A stretch of 64,000 nucleotides of DNA from contig OX411554.1 of assembly GCA_948146395.1 (NCBI GenBank), positions 43,289,869 to 43,353,868 on the forward strand, read 5' to 3'. Numbering within the stretch: the first letter of the stretch is position 1; each line of letters begins with the position of its first letter. The notes beneath the pieces are model-generated. The model did no database searches. It had not been told where the DNA came from and worked only from the letters and a program-made list of their open reading frames with translations. Origin of the DNA: Fragum whitleyi. Taxonomy: Eukaryota; Mollusca; Bivalvia; Cardiida; Cardiidae. This document shows positions 45,301 through 54,073 of this stretch, piece after piece. The translations under genes and the position numbers were made by a program.

Positions 45301-48300
45301 CAACCTACCATTTCTATTTCAGGTTTGATTTCTTTTTCAATTAATGGAAGCCATCGTCATAGGGTGGGTCCATAGCTTGTCAGACAGTCGGTCTAAAGGT
45401 CCTGGGTTTGATCCCAGATGAGCCGCCATCAAAGCGCAGTTGGTAGCGAGTCAGACTGTTAATTTAGTGGTCCCTGGTTCTATTCTGGGCGGCGGTACTC
45501 ATTCTTTCCGACCATTTGTCTCTCACCAACAATTGATAATCTAAAACTTATGTGCGATAACATTTAGAGGCTAGGAAGGGTGTGGTGGTTGTACTGGTTA
45601 GAGAAGTACCAGGAAACCATTGTTAGGTGCTCCAGCCGCAGCGATATAACTGAAAAAATGTTGAGAGCGGCGTTAAACTCCATTCAATCAATTCAATTGA
45701 TCCCAGATGGAAGCACTCCTTCTTTCTCACTACTATTTGTCTCCCACCAATTGGTGGATGATAGTTGACCTATGTGAAATAGCAGCTGGTGTCTAGGAAG
45801 GGATGTATTTGTAGAATCAGGAATCCATTGTTAGGTACTCCAGTTGCCCTGACTAAGATTGTTAGAAGCAAAGGAAAAAAACAATTCAAACAAACAAATT
45901 AAATGATGATACCTGGTATCTGCATAGTAGTCAGTCTAATTGCATCTTTGCAAGTCAAAGGTTCTAACTCCACTTTGTTCCTTTGTATGGAACAAACTGA
46001 AGTTTTAACCCTTGGCTTGTGACTATGGGCTAATTAGGAGCTAAAAAGTTGTTTATAGAAAAGATATCCAGTGTAAGTGAGGTGTTTCCCTCATTAACCC
46101 TTTCCTGTTTTACAAAATTTGGACCCGTCCAAATTGAAAGGTTTTGCAGACGAAAATTTTAAGTGGATTTAATTTGAAAAATAACCATTCAGTAGGGTAG
46201 AAAATAGTGTGGAAAAAAGAAATTGCTTGTCAGAAGCAATTTCTTCTTTTTTCACAATGTTTTCTCAATATTAAAATAACAGACATATAAAAAGCAGGGG
46301 TTAATACGCAAGGAACAAAGTGAAGTTTTAACCCAAGATGGTCTAATCAGGGACTAGAAATTTGTTTCGAGAAAGGATATATATCATGAGCAAGGTGTTT
46401 CCTTCTTTCAGGAGTTAATACGTCCTATTCTTTTTGGAACTCCATCAACTGAAGAAAGGCTTCATGGGCTAGAGAAGAATATGTCTGACTCAATGGAGAA
46501 AATTTCCCAAACTCTAGCCAGTATTGAACAAATGCTTGGTAAACAAGAAGAAAAATTGAGAATTTTATCACATGATGTCAACAGTAAAACAGTAAGTCAA
46601 ATTTTCCTACTGTTACTATTGTAGATCAAGGCCCAAGGTTATAAATCATTTTCTGAGGCTCAACTGAGAATTTTCTCAAATTTTGAATTTAAATAAATGT
46701 ATGACCTTAAATGATGATATTAATAAAGTGTTGTTTGTAACAACTTATTAATATTACATTTTATGTTCATATTTTTTTATCAGTAATGCAACAGAATTAC
46801 GGTTTTAATTTCAAGTTGAAAATCGAGAAAATTTTGAATTGAGAATGAGAAAAGTTTTATAATCTCAGGCCCAGAGGTTCATTAGTTTTAAGATTTTTAA
46901 GAATGCTAAGATTTCAAATCAGGATATCATGCAACTCAGTTGAAATTCTTTGATGCAGCATGATATATCCTAATTAGAAATCATAAGATTCTAAAAAATC
47001 TTTAACCCAACAAATGCACCTCAGGTTTAACTAGCATGAGGTTTATTTTCCCTGATATTAGAGACTAATTGAATTCGCTAGGATAGGAGTATCACTTAAA
47101 ATGAGTATTATAAAGGAATAGAGAACAGCTATTACTTTATTGCTAAAATATGAACCTCTCATGATACCTATGTCAGGCCCAAAGACACACAAAAAAAAAT
47201 CCAATTTACCATAAAATGGTAACTTCTTATTTATAGTACCATTTCAACAAGCAATTGATACCGTTGTACCATAAATCGACCAATGAAATGCAATAATAGA
47301 TCCAAGTGGTAAAAGGTTGTTAAGAGCCAATCATTTTAAAGGCACATAGGTCCTTTTAGTTATTTGGAAATGAAATTATGGGTAAAAAACAGTTTATCTA
47401 GCTCTAGTGACCATGTCTATTAATGTAAGCGAGCAATTTTAAAATGTGTCTGTTTCCTAAAATCAAAATATCTTACATGGTAGACTTTATTGGGAGAAAA
47501 AATATTGTAAATGAATCTATGTTGTTTCTAATCTATGTTGTTTCTTAAGTGTTTACAACATGGGTTTTTTGTGAAATTCGCAATTATATACATATTCAAT
47601 CAAAATCATGTTTCTTATTTGTATAAACAAACTGTGTAGTAAGTGACTATTATTTTAAACAATAGCTTTTTGGTGGTCCAGTAAGTGGTCTATTAATACA
47701 AGGTTTTCTGCACTTGTAGTCATGTACGTCCAGGCAAAAATCTTGACCTTGAAGAACGAAGATTGTTTGGGCTATCGAAAGCTCTACCCCTAGAAAAAAC
47801 ATGATAAAGAACTTATAGCAAAAAGCAAGGTTATTTATGGAGAAAAAGGTGCTGTGAATACATTTAAAACAAGCTGTGGTTTCACCATTTTTAGACCTGA
47901 GCACAAAGTGCTCCAGGTGAGCTATTGTGATCGTACAATGTCAAGCGTCCATAGTCGTCTGTCGTCCATCTTCCACAATTTCTTTAAACATCTTTTCCTC
48001 CTAAAATGGTGGCAAATTTTGATGAAACTTGGCAGCAATTTTGCTTGGGTCAAGCTCTACCAAAGCTGTACAAATAAATGAAATCTACCCTTTACATTCC
48101 CTTTACCCTTAACTAAAAGGGTGAAAATAGGAAAATCTTTCAAAAATCTTCTTCTCTGAAACCAGAAGACTGACAGCTTTCATATTTGGTAAGTAGCATC
48201 ATCTAGTGGACCTCTACCAAGTTTGTTTATATCAACCCTTGTGTCATATTTGGGCTCCTTGAGGCAACCCTTTTTACATAGAATCAAAGAGGGAAAATCT

Positions 48301-51300
48301 TTAATAAACCTTCTTTTCTGAAACCAGAGGGCACACAGCTTTCATATTTGGTATAAAGCATCATCTAATGGGCCCCTACCAAGTCTGTTCATATCAAGAC
48401 ACTGGGGTCATATTTGGGCTCCACCCCTGCGCATCCTTTTTATCTCATCTGAGCACAACGGGTGAAAATAGAAAAATCTTCAAAAATCTTCTTTTCTGAA
48501 ACCAGAAGGCAGGCAGCCGTCATATTTAGTATGTAATATCATCTAGTAGACCTCTTCCAAGTTTGTTCATGTCAAGACCCTTGGGTCACATTTCGGCTCC
48601 ACCCAGGTGCATCCCTTTTTTAGCTCAACTGGCTAAAAGCCACTGGGGCTATTGTCATGGCGTTGTGTCCGTCGTGCATCTGTGCGTGCGTCTGTGCATC
48701 CGGTCATAAACTTTTCCTTTAAAAATCTTCTTGTAAACTACTGGATGGATTTCAACCAAACTTCACAGGAATGATCCTTGGGTGACCCTCTTTCAAAGTT
48801 GTTCAAGAATTTTTGATCCATTGAAAAACATGATTTAATGGGCGGGGCTAATTTCCAAACATGGTAAAAAGAGTGTGTTCTCTCAGATTCTAATCAATGG
48901 GTACCAATAGAATTTTACATGAATTATCCTTGGGTGACCCTTTATCAGTCTACAAAAAATCATTGTGATCAGATGGAAAATATGTATTTTATTGGCGGAG
49001 GTCATTTCTCTATATGTTATTTAGTGGAAACTTTCAAAATCATATTCTCAGAATGTAAATGATGGATATCAACCAAATTTCACTGGAATGATCCTTGAGT
49101 GACCCTTTATCAGTCTACAAAAAATCATTGTGATCGGATGGAAAATAAAATGGATTTTAAGGGCGGTCATTTTTTTATGTTATTTAGTTGAATTTTTGAA
49201 AGTCATTTTCAAAATCAGTAGAACCCAAAATATCTAAACATCTAGTCAAAACTTTTATTTTACAAGAATTTCAAGCCTGTGGAGCTACTCAAGCCATTCA
49301 TGGTTTTCTAGTTACATAGAATCAGAGCGAAAGGCATATCCTTCTTGCTCTTGGCTGAAAATATTCCATGGTATTGATCTTATGTACAAATTATCTCCTT
49401 GTTGAAATCTGCCTTTTCAATTAATGTGATGTTCTTAGGGTCAAAGAGACTCAGGTCAGCGATCTAGGACCATCACGGTCCTCTTGTTTAGTAAGTTCAA
49501 TTGAATTTTTTTCTAAATGAATTATTTGATTTGTTGATTAATTTTCATTATGGAAAGAGGCATTCAATTTATCAATACTTTTCTATAAATTCACTGAATT
49601 TTGCATCTTTGTAAATTTTAACTTTGAGAAATTGTAAAATATTAGAAGAAATTGCTGGATACAAGCTGTCGTGGTTGTTGTAGTGGTCGTTGTGCGAAAA
49701 CTTTGACATTTTGTGATATCTCTGGTTCTACTGAAAGCATTCACTTGAAACTTTGCACACATGTTCACCATCAAAAGAGCAACTATACTATTAAGGGGAA
49801 TAACTCTAGACTCTAGATGCATTTTGAACAAATTATACCCCTTTTTATGCTCCCGTATCGAGAGATTGGGGGTATATTGTTTTACTGATTTCCGTCTGTC
49901 TGTCCATCCATCTGTCCTTCCGTCTGTCTGTTCGGTTTGTCTGTCTGTCTGTCCAAAAACTTAACCTGAAAACTTAACCTTTGCCTTTTCTCCAAAAGTA
50001 TTTGACATACAAAGCTGTACACCAAAGTCAAGGTCATGTGACAAGGTTAAGGTTATGTGACAAGTCAAGGTCATCTGTCAAGGTCAAACTTTAATAAAAA
50101 AAATGCTGTTCCGGGTTTCACAAACACATCTTGTTTGACTTAGATTTTTTCCCACAATCCAGCATTCAACAGCCGAGCGTAGGCACCTGTAGGTGGTGCT
50201 CTTGTTTTGCCTCTACACTGATAGATTTTGGACATATTATTTTTCTTTTGTCCATCTATCTGTATTTTCTTTCTAGAATTTTAAAAGATATTAAAGGATT
50301 TAAGAAAGTCAAACGTAGAAATGGTTGGCTATGTTACCCATAATCATGTATCCTTTGATTCTATATTGTATTTGTGGCTCTAGAAAGCCATAAATATTTT
50401 TATGCCCCCGATAGGGAGGCATCATAAATTTGACTTGTCCGTCCGTCCGTCTGTCCGTCTGTCCGTCCGTCCGTCCGTCATTCCGTCCAAAAACTTTAAC
50501 ATTGGCCATAACTTCTAAATCAAAGCGGTGTCGGGGGCATTGTCATCTTACAGTGACAGCTCTTGTTTCACATATTGTTGACCTGATCTGGTTTATAAGG
50601 TTCTTTTGACCATTTTCATTTTTATTTACATTTTTAGCTCACCTGAGCATGAAGTGCCCACAACTTTTTTATAGCATTATTTTTTACATATTTATGAATT
50701 TCTCATGTCTATCATGCTTGCACCCAAAATGATCCTGGCTGTCAATGGGCTATAAAGCACCATTAAAAAAATGTATTCAGGATGAGAAAACATTTGCAAT
50801 CTATAAGAAACAATACCGTGCTTTGCACGCAGGTGTACATGCAAATGAGGGCATAATTTGCAAACTATTTGCAAACTTTTTCATTCTGAACACAGGGTAG
50901 GTAATGAATTTTATTGTTCTTTTTATACAATGCATTTAAAAAGTCTATATATTTTTAGAATGGGTCAATAATTGATGCAGCACAAAAAGACACATCAATT
51001 GGTGAACTGAAGACAGAGCTTGTCTCATTGAAAGGACTCCTTTTGAACAGGTAATGATTGACCACCCTCAAAACATTCTGAACGTGTCCTACATTGGCTC
51101 CTTAAAAGTTTCTGTAAGGGATCGTTTTGGCTCCTTAAGTTTTTATGCCCTCTGCATCAAAGATCAGGGGCATATTGTTTTACCGTTGTCAGTCTGCCTT
51201 TCGGTCTGTCTGTCTGTTTGTCTGCAAAACTTAACCAAAAAAAATTGCCAATTACTTCTAAGCTTTTCAATACACAATGCTCATACATTAATTTGGTATG

Positions 51301-53074
51301 TTTGATCTCAATGATACTCATCTGCTGGTACCAAGTTCAAGGTCAAGTGACAAGGTCAAAGTCATATGTCAAGGTCAAATTTGTAAAAAAAAAATATGCT
51401 GTTTTGGGGACATTTGAATTTCACAAACAGATGTTGTTGCTTCACAAACACATCTTGTTCATATTATATGTTACCTTAGTGAATTATAAATGTGCATATG
51501 TATAAGAATCAGTTATTTCCTTTATATCTTTTTAAGAGATTTGTATTTAATATGAACCAAGGGCGTAACTACCATTACACATAAGAAATACCCAAGTGCA
51601 TAATAGATATAAATCTTTCTTAAAAAAATATCGTTGATGAATGATCACAACTTATTCAAGCTGTAGTTACGATGTCTGATTATTCACCAACGCTCAAATC
51701 ATAGAAAAGGGGAGTGGACGGAGGACATTCAACTTTTGTTACAGTCCACATATCGCCTTTATCCCATATTTTCTATGTCAGTTGCCATCTGAGTGTGTAT
51801 AAATTTCAAAATGCTAGTTACGCCTTTTTGAACCTCTGCTTAACATATGAAGAAGGAAATTAAAGAAGAAAACCAGCATTACCAAGATATATTATCAACT
51901 CATTTTATTGTTTTGACTCATTCAGTTAATTTGGTTGAATCTGCCTAGTGGTTACTGAGGAGAAAATGTTTGAATTATTGTTGACAACTTCTGACAACCG
52001 ACAGACAAAAGGACACAAATGCTCACAAAAACTTATCTTGAGCATGTTGTTCTTAGGATGGCTAAAAACTGCACTACTCTTAATGAGGGGAGTAATTAAG
52101 ATAGGGGTGAGGAAATATGTATTTCCTCTACTTCTCCAAGGGCAAGTAAAACATGGTTTTCTACTTGTGCAGGATCAACATGAACTTGTCCTAAAAAGGA
52201 GATTAGATGAATTAGAGAAATAATTGTTTTTAAAGAAGAAAATGCTGGAACCCATACAATATTTTCTACCTTTTGATACAACTATTTGGCTAATTAATCT
52301 CTTAACTCCATGAAATACCATTCCAACATTTGTCCTCTATTTACTTGTTCACAGACAAGTGGCAAAGAAAAGGAACCTGTCTTTGACAAGTCGAGCAAGG
52401 GAATTCCACACCTCTGATTAAGACGATATCAGATATTCAGAGGGCAAGATTAATGTTAAACATTTTGTCTGTTATATCATAAACATGGACCAATGAGGAA
52501 TGAGAAAAACTAACAAACTATTTTCACTATCCACTACCTTTAGCAAAGCTTTAATTATTAATGTATTGGTCTTGATTAAATATTCTTGAGACCGCCAAAA
52601 ATATTCTTGAGAGCGCCACAAATTTTGTTTTGCAGACGACAGTTTCCACCAGTTCCAACCTCAGTTCCAGCGTTACCTGCCTGGCAGCTGACTCATGAAG
52701 CTGGGGACAATTTAAATTCAAATGAGAAAGGGAAAGATGACGATGCAACACAACGCCAATCACCCAAAATTTCGTTATCACCAACACCTAGTCAATTATC
52801 CCAAATTGGGGAACCAGATTCTGGAATTATTGTTTCAGACAGCCAGTCTATTGATATTAAATTAAGCGACCAGTCTACGCAAGATTTTTCCCAGACTGGT
52901 TCCAGTGTTTTAAGTGATAAAAAAGACAAGTTGGACAACTCTGGTGAATCAATTGATGCTCAAAAGCTGACTTTAGAGAGTTTGAAAACTGAAGACAGTG
53001 GTGTAGATAATGAAGTAACTATAGATGATGACAAAGGTGATGATGACGCAGAAAGTAATGAGAGTTTAGATTAG
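30335..53074 (+). CDS. PEX14: PEX14, peroxisomal membrane docking protein (gene span)
   Basis: Eight coding exons: 30335-30355, 33161-33214, 37149-37233, 40374-40532, 44527-44621, 46412-46591, 50959-51050, 52636-53074. They join in phase to 374 aa (human PEX14 has 377). PEX14 docks the cargo receptor PEX5 at the peroxisome membrane. Residues about 19-68 are the N-terminal PEX5/PEX19-binding domain, with AVKFLQNPKVTQSPLSQKKA and FLQRKGLTDEEI; Phe32 and Phe49 stand where human PEX14 has the two WxxxF-pocket phenylalanines. Residues 118-137 (MIAVLSVVTGMSYAAYELY) are the membrane segment. Residues 139-230 are coiled coil, ending LVSLKGLLLNRRQFPP as in vertebrates. The tail to 374 is Ser/Asp-rich and acidic. 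Transcript evidence for the 7-codon first exon is lacking, but it begins MAEQ with ATGG. Confidence 0.95.
30677..30965 (+). repeat. Tandem duplication (about 165 bp) carrying two X-box motifs
   Basis: Both copies contain AAAACTCTGGTTTCCATGGTAACAGAAAG. GTTTCCATGGTAAC at 30741-30754 and 30906-30919 is a perfect RFX-type X-box palindrome. It lies in PEX14 intron 1. Confidence 0.7.
31115..32503. mobile_element. Inverted-repeat DNA element, right arm split by a MITE
   Basis: Left arm TACCGTAGATACTCGCCTAAAAGACGC (31115-31141). The right arm is its complement, GCGTCTTTTAA...GCGAGTTTTTATGGTA, interrupted at its TTAA by the MITE at 32258-32487. The interior repeats GTCTTATAAGCGGGTC-like text. No transposase was seen. 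Confidence 0.7.
32258..32487 (+). mobile_element. TTAA-flanked MITE, complete copy
   Basis: TTAA at 32258 and 32484 bracket CCCTTTGCTGTTTAATCCCTGC and TTTTGTAAAACAGGAAAGGG. Centre GAAATTGCTTTTGACAAGCAATTTC. The best-preserved member of the family. Confidence 0.88.
32897..33150 (-). mobile_element. TATGC-type pearl-like element ending at PEX14 exon 2
   Basis: TTTTATGCTGCCGCACCG, GTCTGTCTGCAAAACTTAAC, AAGGTCATGTGACAAGGTCAAAC, then TTAACAAACACAT. This is the order found at 49843-50136 and 58556-58837. The end is 10 T/AG bases from the exon 2 acceptor. Confidence 0.7.
33161..33214 (+). CDS. PEX14: PEX14 coding exon 2 (residues 8-25)
   Basis: Acceptor TTTTTTTTAG|AATGAG, donor GATTTG|GTGAGT, phase 0 on both sides. 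It encodes NEFSKEVLAPPQEIRDDL, leading into the docking domain. Confidence 0.88.
33397..34875 (-). mobile_element. Pearl-like element (AGCTCGACTGG end)
   Basis: Starts TTAGCTCGACTGGACAAAG; many about 110-200-bp units with TTCAACxAAACTTCACxGGAATGATC and GGACATGCTCTTTCAG, a later block of GGCGTGGCAGGxTGGGGC units, and the end GGCCATTCTGACCCTCTTGTTT. Confidence 0.7.
35127..35993 (-). mobile_element. Pearl-like element (CATGAATGG family), reverse orientation
   Basis: TTAGCTCCACTGGCTGAAAGCCACTGG hairpin, GTCCGTCCGTACGTGC, units with TGGGTGACCCTTTATCAGTCTAC and ATATGTTATA, end CCATTCATGGCTTTCTAGTT. Its hairpin end joins directly to the TTCTTGTTT end of another element at 35124. Confidence 0.72.
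36170..36440 (-). mobile_element. Hairpin MITE, inverted copy
   Basis: TAATCAAAACATCGTAACTACAGC and GCTGTAGTTTTGATGTTATGATC form the hairpin; GTGACCAAAGATG and GGAGTTACGCACTTG match the outer parts of 9886-10080. Confidence 0.65.
36446..37118 (-). mobile_element. Pearl-like element (GAGCACATTGTGCTC hairpin)
   Basis: AGCTCACCGAGCACATTGTGCTCAAGGTGAGC, GTCCGTCGTCC, four about 130-bp units with CATGAAACTTGGTCAGAATGTT, then the same terminal block as 49370-49489 (ATTGATCTTATxTAxAAATTATC to CTCTTGTT). It stops 30 bases before PEX14 exon 3. Confidence 0.72.
37149..37233 (+). CDS. PEX14: PEX14 coding exon 3 (residues 26-54)
   Basis: Acceptor ATTACAG|GTCAGC; donor AAAAG|GTACTT, phase 1. It encodes VSTAVKFLQNPKVTQSPLSQ, then KKAFLQRK, the most conserved part of the PEX14 docking domain. 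Confidence 0.95.
37895..38123 (-). mobile_element. TTAA-flanked MITE, reverse copy
   Basis: TTAA at 37895 and 38120, ends CCCTTTCCTGTTTTACAAAATT and GGATTAATCAGTAAAGGG, centre GAAATTGCTTGTCAGAAGCAATTTC. It is the mirror image of 32258-32487. Confidence 0.87.
38140..38455. mobile_element. GGGTCAAA-rich inverted-repeat MITE
   Basis: AATTCTGGGGTCAAAG to GGTCAAACTCCTGGTTTAAGGG and TTAGCCCTGTGC; related to 14620-14983 in the opposite sense. Confidence 0.55.
39157..40220 (+). repeat. Tandem array of about 140-bp units ending in a SINE-type tail
   Basis: It starts with TATACACCGCCAGAGGCGGTCATATATTGG, a hairpin, then TACATACATACATA. Seven units follow with CGCAACTCCTCCCTCATTTxTTGAC, GATGAAACTTT and GCGGCCTTCATxTxAAAA. 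After the last comes GAGGCGTTAAACCCC and ATTCAATCAATCAAT, a molluscan SINE-like tail. Confidence 0.65.
40374..40532 (+). CDS. PEX14: PEX14 coding exon 4 (residues 54-107)
   Basis: Acceptor TTTTTCTAG|GC, donor TCGTCAG|GTATTT, phase 1 at both ends. It encodes LTDEEIEAAIQRSG, closing the docking domain, then a Thr/Ser/Gln-rich linker. An alternative donor (ACAAG|GTTCGT, 9 bases earlier) also keeps phase and would drop three residues. Confidence 0.92.
40790..41333 (+). mobile_element. Pearl-like element, forward
   Basis: AACAAGAGGGTAAGAATGACC, three units with GGTTCAGGAGGAGATGTCGTTCAAAG, GACGACGGACGACGG, hairpin CCTTGAGCACGTTGTGCTCAGG, then TCAGCTAA. Confidence 0.7.
41565..42320. repeat. Intronic repeats (unclassified and GAGCG family)
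   Basis: 41565-41890 shows two units with GGGTCATTGxCAA and GGTCAATTG, then ATGCTCCTCTACTTCTG. 41930-42300 contains GAATGAATCAATGGAGCGCTGAG, the repeat also at 60680-61040 and 17800-17945. Confidence 0.45.
43092..43380 (-). mobile_element. TATGCCCCC-type pearl-like element
   Basis: TATGCCCCCTTCTAAGAAGAGGGGGTATA hairpin, GTTGGTCGGTCTGTCC, end AAACAAACATCTCTTGTTT. It contains GGGGGGCATAAATG near its far end. Confidence 0.6.
43881..44360 (+). repeat. Minisatellite, 30-bp unit, 16 copies
   Basis: The unit AGAATTTGCTAGATAAAGAAGGATACTATA repeats exactly every 30 bases with few substitutions (GATAAA/GACAAA; ACTATA, ACTAAA, ACTATC). Although 30 is a multiple of 3, the frame KEGYYKNLLD is cut by TAA in the ACTAAA units. 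It sits 166 bases before PEX14 exon 5. Confidence 0.95.
44527..44621 (+). CDS. PEX14: PEX14 coding exon 5 (residues 107-138), membrane segment
   Basis: Acceptor AATTTACAG|ATGTTG, phase 1; donor TACAAG|GTACTG, phase 0. It encodes VVYSKWMRARDMIAVLSVVT and GMSYAAYELYK, the hydrophobic membrane anchor of PEX14. Confidence 0.9.
44755..45125. mobile_element. Two short hairpin MITEs (TTAGAATCGTC family)
   Basis: ACCCATTAGAATCGTC/GACGATTCTAATGGGT at 44787-44822 and ACTCATTAGAATCGTCTC/GAGATGATTTCTAATGAGT at 45064-45102, each with outer arms (AATCCTATGATGTT/AACATAAGATT). Also at 58325-58365. Confidence 0.65.
45361..45870 (+). mobile_element. tRNA-derived SINEs (two partial copies)
   Basis: GTCCATAGCTTGTCAGACAGTCGG then GGTCCTGGGTTTGATCCCAGATG is a tRNA-like head with B box. 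A second head-like stretch follows at 45425-45500. The tail AGCGGCGTTAAACTCCATTC and AATCAATTCAATT ends near 45697, where a second truncated copy begins (GATCCCAGATGGAAGCACTCC). Confidence 0.65.
46094..46315 (-). mobile_element. TTAA-type MITE, right end lost
   Basis: TTAA then CCCTTTCCTGTTTTACAAAATT, centre GAAATTGCTTGTCAGAAGCAATTTC, but after AAAAAGCAGGGGTTAA the text diverges (TACGCAAGG). It lies 97 bases before PEX14 exon 6. Confidence 0.75.
46412..46591 (+). CDS. PEX14: PEX14 coding exon 6 (residues 139-198), coiled coil
   Basis: Acceptor TCTTTCAG|GAGTTA, donor AAAACA|GTAAGT, 60 codons, phase 0. It encodes ELIRPILFGTPSTEERLHGL then EKNMSDSMEKISQTLASIEQ, matching the vertebrate block after the membrane segment that binds through heptads. 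Confidence 0.93.
46622..47035. mobile_element. Two palindromic elements in PEX14 intron 6
   Basis: 46622-46872: GCTCAACTGAGAATTTTCTCAAATTTTG against the GAAAATTTTGAATTGAGAATG region, related to 61043-61265. 46880-47030: TTTTAAGATTTTTAAGAAT against ATTCTAAAAAATCTTTAA, inner ATCAGGATATCATGC/GCATGATATATCCTAAT. Confidence 0.6.
47892..49489 (-). mobile_element. Pearl-like element carrying a nested second element
   Basis: Starts TAGACCTGAGCACAAAGTGCTCCAGGTGAGC; three about 180-bp units (GAAACCAGAAGGCAGxCAGC, GTCATATTTGGGCTCC); then the intruder at 48621-49313; then its own end (CATAGAATCAGAGCG to GGTCCTCTTGTTT). Confidence 0.75.
48621..49313 (-). mobile_element. Nested pearl-like element (CATGAATGG family)
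   Basis: TAGCTCAACTGGCTAAAAGCCACTGG to CCATTCATGGTTTTCTAGTT. The host's own unit at 48268-48283 reads CCCTTTTTACATAGAATC; here the same text is split between TTTTT and ACATAG. No target duplication is visible. Confidence 0.78.
49843..50136 (-). mobile_element. TATGCTCCC-type pearl-like element
   Basis: TTTTATGCTCCCGTATCGAGAG, a CTGTCTGTCC microsatellite, AAGGTCATGTGACAAGG units, end TTTCACAAACACATCTTGTTT. Same family as 51140-51459 and 58556-58837. Confidence 0.7.
50398..50571 (-). mobile_element. Short TATGCCCCC-type element with GTCC microsatellite
   Basis: TTTTATGCCCCCGATAGGGAGGCATC, then GTCCGTCCGTCTGTCC repeats (50438-50490), end AGTGACAGCTCTTGTTT. Confidence 0.65.
50770..50900. mobile_element. 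Diverged palindromic MITE of the CTGAACGCA family
   Basis: TATTCAGGATGAGAAAACATTTGC against GCAAACTTTTTCATTCTGAACACAGGG; centre TTTGCACGCAGGTGTACATGCAAA. It ends about 60 bases before PEX14 exon 7. Confidence 0.6.
50959..51050 (+). CDS. PEX14: PEX14 coding exon 7 (residues 199-229)
   Basis: Acceptor ATTTTTAG|AATGGG, donor GAACAG|GTAATG, phase 2. It encodes NGSIIDAAQKDTSIGELKTE then LVSLKGLLLN. The last eight residues are nearly identical in vertebrate PEX14. Confidence 0.94.
51140..51459 (-). mobile_element. TATGCCC-type pearl-like element
   Basis: TTTTATGCCCTCTGCATCAAAG, GTCTGTCTGTCTG, AAGGTCAAGTGACAAGGTCAAAG, end TTCACAAACACATCTTGTT. Confidence 0.68.
51553..51850 (+). mobile_element. Hairpin MITE copy
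   Basis: ACTTATTCAAGCTGTAGTTACGATG and TTTTGTTACAGTCCACATATCGCC match 9960-10080; AAGGGCGTAACTACC matches the outer end. Confidence 0.62.
51851..52635. other. PEX14 intron 7, unassigned part
   Basis: The frames at 51948-52223 (+) and 52096-52281 (-) are open but lack splice sites of matching phase and no family was recognised. ATATTCTTGAGACCGCCA and ATATTCTTGAGAGCGCCA are adjacent duplicates at 52580-52618. Confidence 0.4.
52636..53074 (+). CDS. PEX14: PEX14 coding exon 8 (residues 229-374) and stop
   Basis: Acceptor TTTTGCAG|ACGACAG in phase 2 restores the RRQFPP motif. PxPSWQ-like PALPAWQLTHEA is followed by a disordered Ser/Thr/Asp tail and the acidic end DDDKGDDDAESNESLD, TAG at 53072. 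The acidic tail parallels that of vertebrate PEX14. Confidence 0.93.
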
Positions 53075-53625
53075 TGGACATGTAATATCCAACTTGCACC
53101 AAGGATCACAATTGAAAGATCATGTTTTGTTTTCCAAGAAAAAAATTAATCAAATAATTTTTTCAATCTTCTATATTGTATTAGCTTGGTCACTACTGTG
53201 AGGTCTTTTGAAAAGGTGTGTGTGTTGTTATTGGTATTGGTGTGATCCTTGGCATTGATGTTTGTGTGAAAGACTTACCTTATCTTTGTTGATAATGAAG
53301 ATATCTTCTTCAAACTTTGCATGTATCAGGGGTCCAGATAAGAGGGGGCAAAGTCAATCTAAAATATTTATTTCGCAATGAAAGCCTATGTTGTGGATAC
53401 TCTTTTGAACTGTCACATTTAGCCGTTTCAAATGAGTAATGATGATTTCGAGAAATAAATAAATGATATTATATTTGAATTTGACCATTCAGTGTCCAAG
53501 CCTTATTATCAGATTCTAACAATGTGACTTATCCTAGCTGTGAATATGAAAATAATTGTCTATACTATATTTGAAATTGATGATCGTTCAGAACATGTGT
53601 GAAATGGAATAAAATGAATTGCTAT
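53075..53625 (+). other. PEX14: PEX14 3'UTR with candidate poly(A) signals
   Basis: AATAAA occurs at 53454-53463 (two overlapping) and 53608-53613 downstream of the stop. Either could direct cleavage; the later one gives a 3'UTR of about 550 bases. Confidence 0.45.
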
Positions 53626-54073
53626 CTTAAAATTATATTTCATCATGCAACCATGGACCCTAAACATGTATACTGAGAGTCCCTGGTTCAATAGATCAGC
53701 CATAAATTAATTGTAAACGCGGGGAATAATGGTTATGTTGGTAGCAGGGTTGTGTTGAACAGATTATGAGATAATGGTCTTAGCTGCAAGGAAATGTAAT
53801 AGTATTGCTGATACTGATAGACTCAAGTAACACATTTCTCGAGTGATAATTGCCAGGGGTATCTATCGCTAGAAATTGTAAGGATAGCAATGAAATTTGT
53901 ATTTGTAAGGTTATTTATAGAAAATTTCTTTCGTATTGACATTTCATATCAAACTTTCATTTAAATTCTAATTGGACTGTTTTACGAGTACATGTATCTA
54001 GTCTGTTGATCTGGACAGGGGCACTAAATACATATACATGTATATATTTATTTGGGGTCTTTGATTTGGAGTA
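53626..54073. other. Spacer between convergent genes
   Basis: Only AT-rich non-coding sequence was seen. It separates the 3' ends of PEX14 and the acyl-CoA synthetase. Confidence 0.4.

Noticed and set aside
51948..52281. Opposed frames in PEX14 intron 7
   Set aside because: Exon 7 and exon 8 join in phase to the conserved NRRQFPP motif; nothing fits between them.
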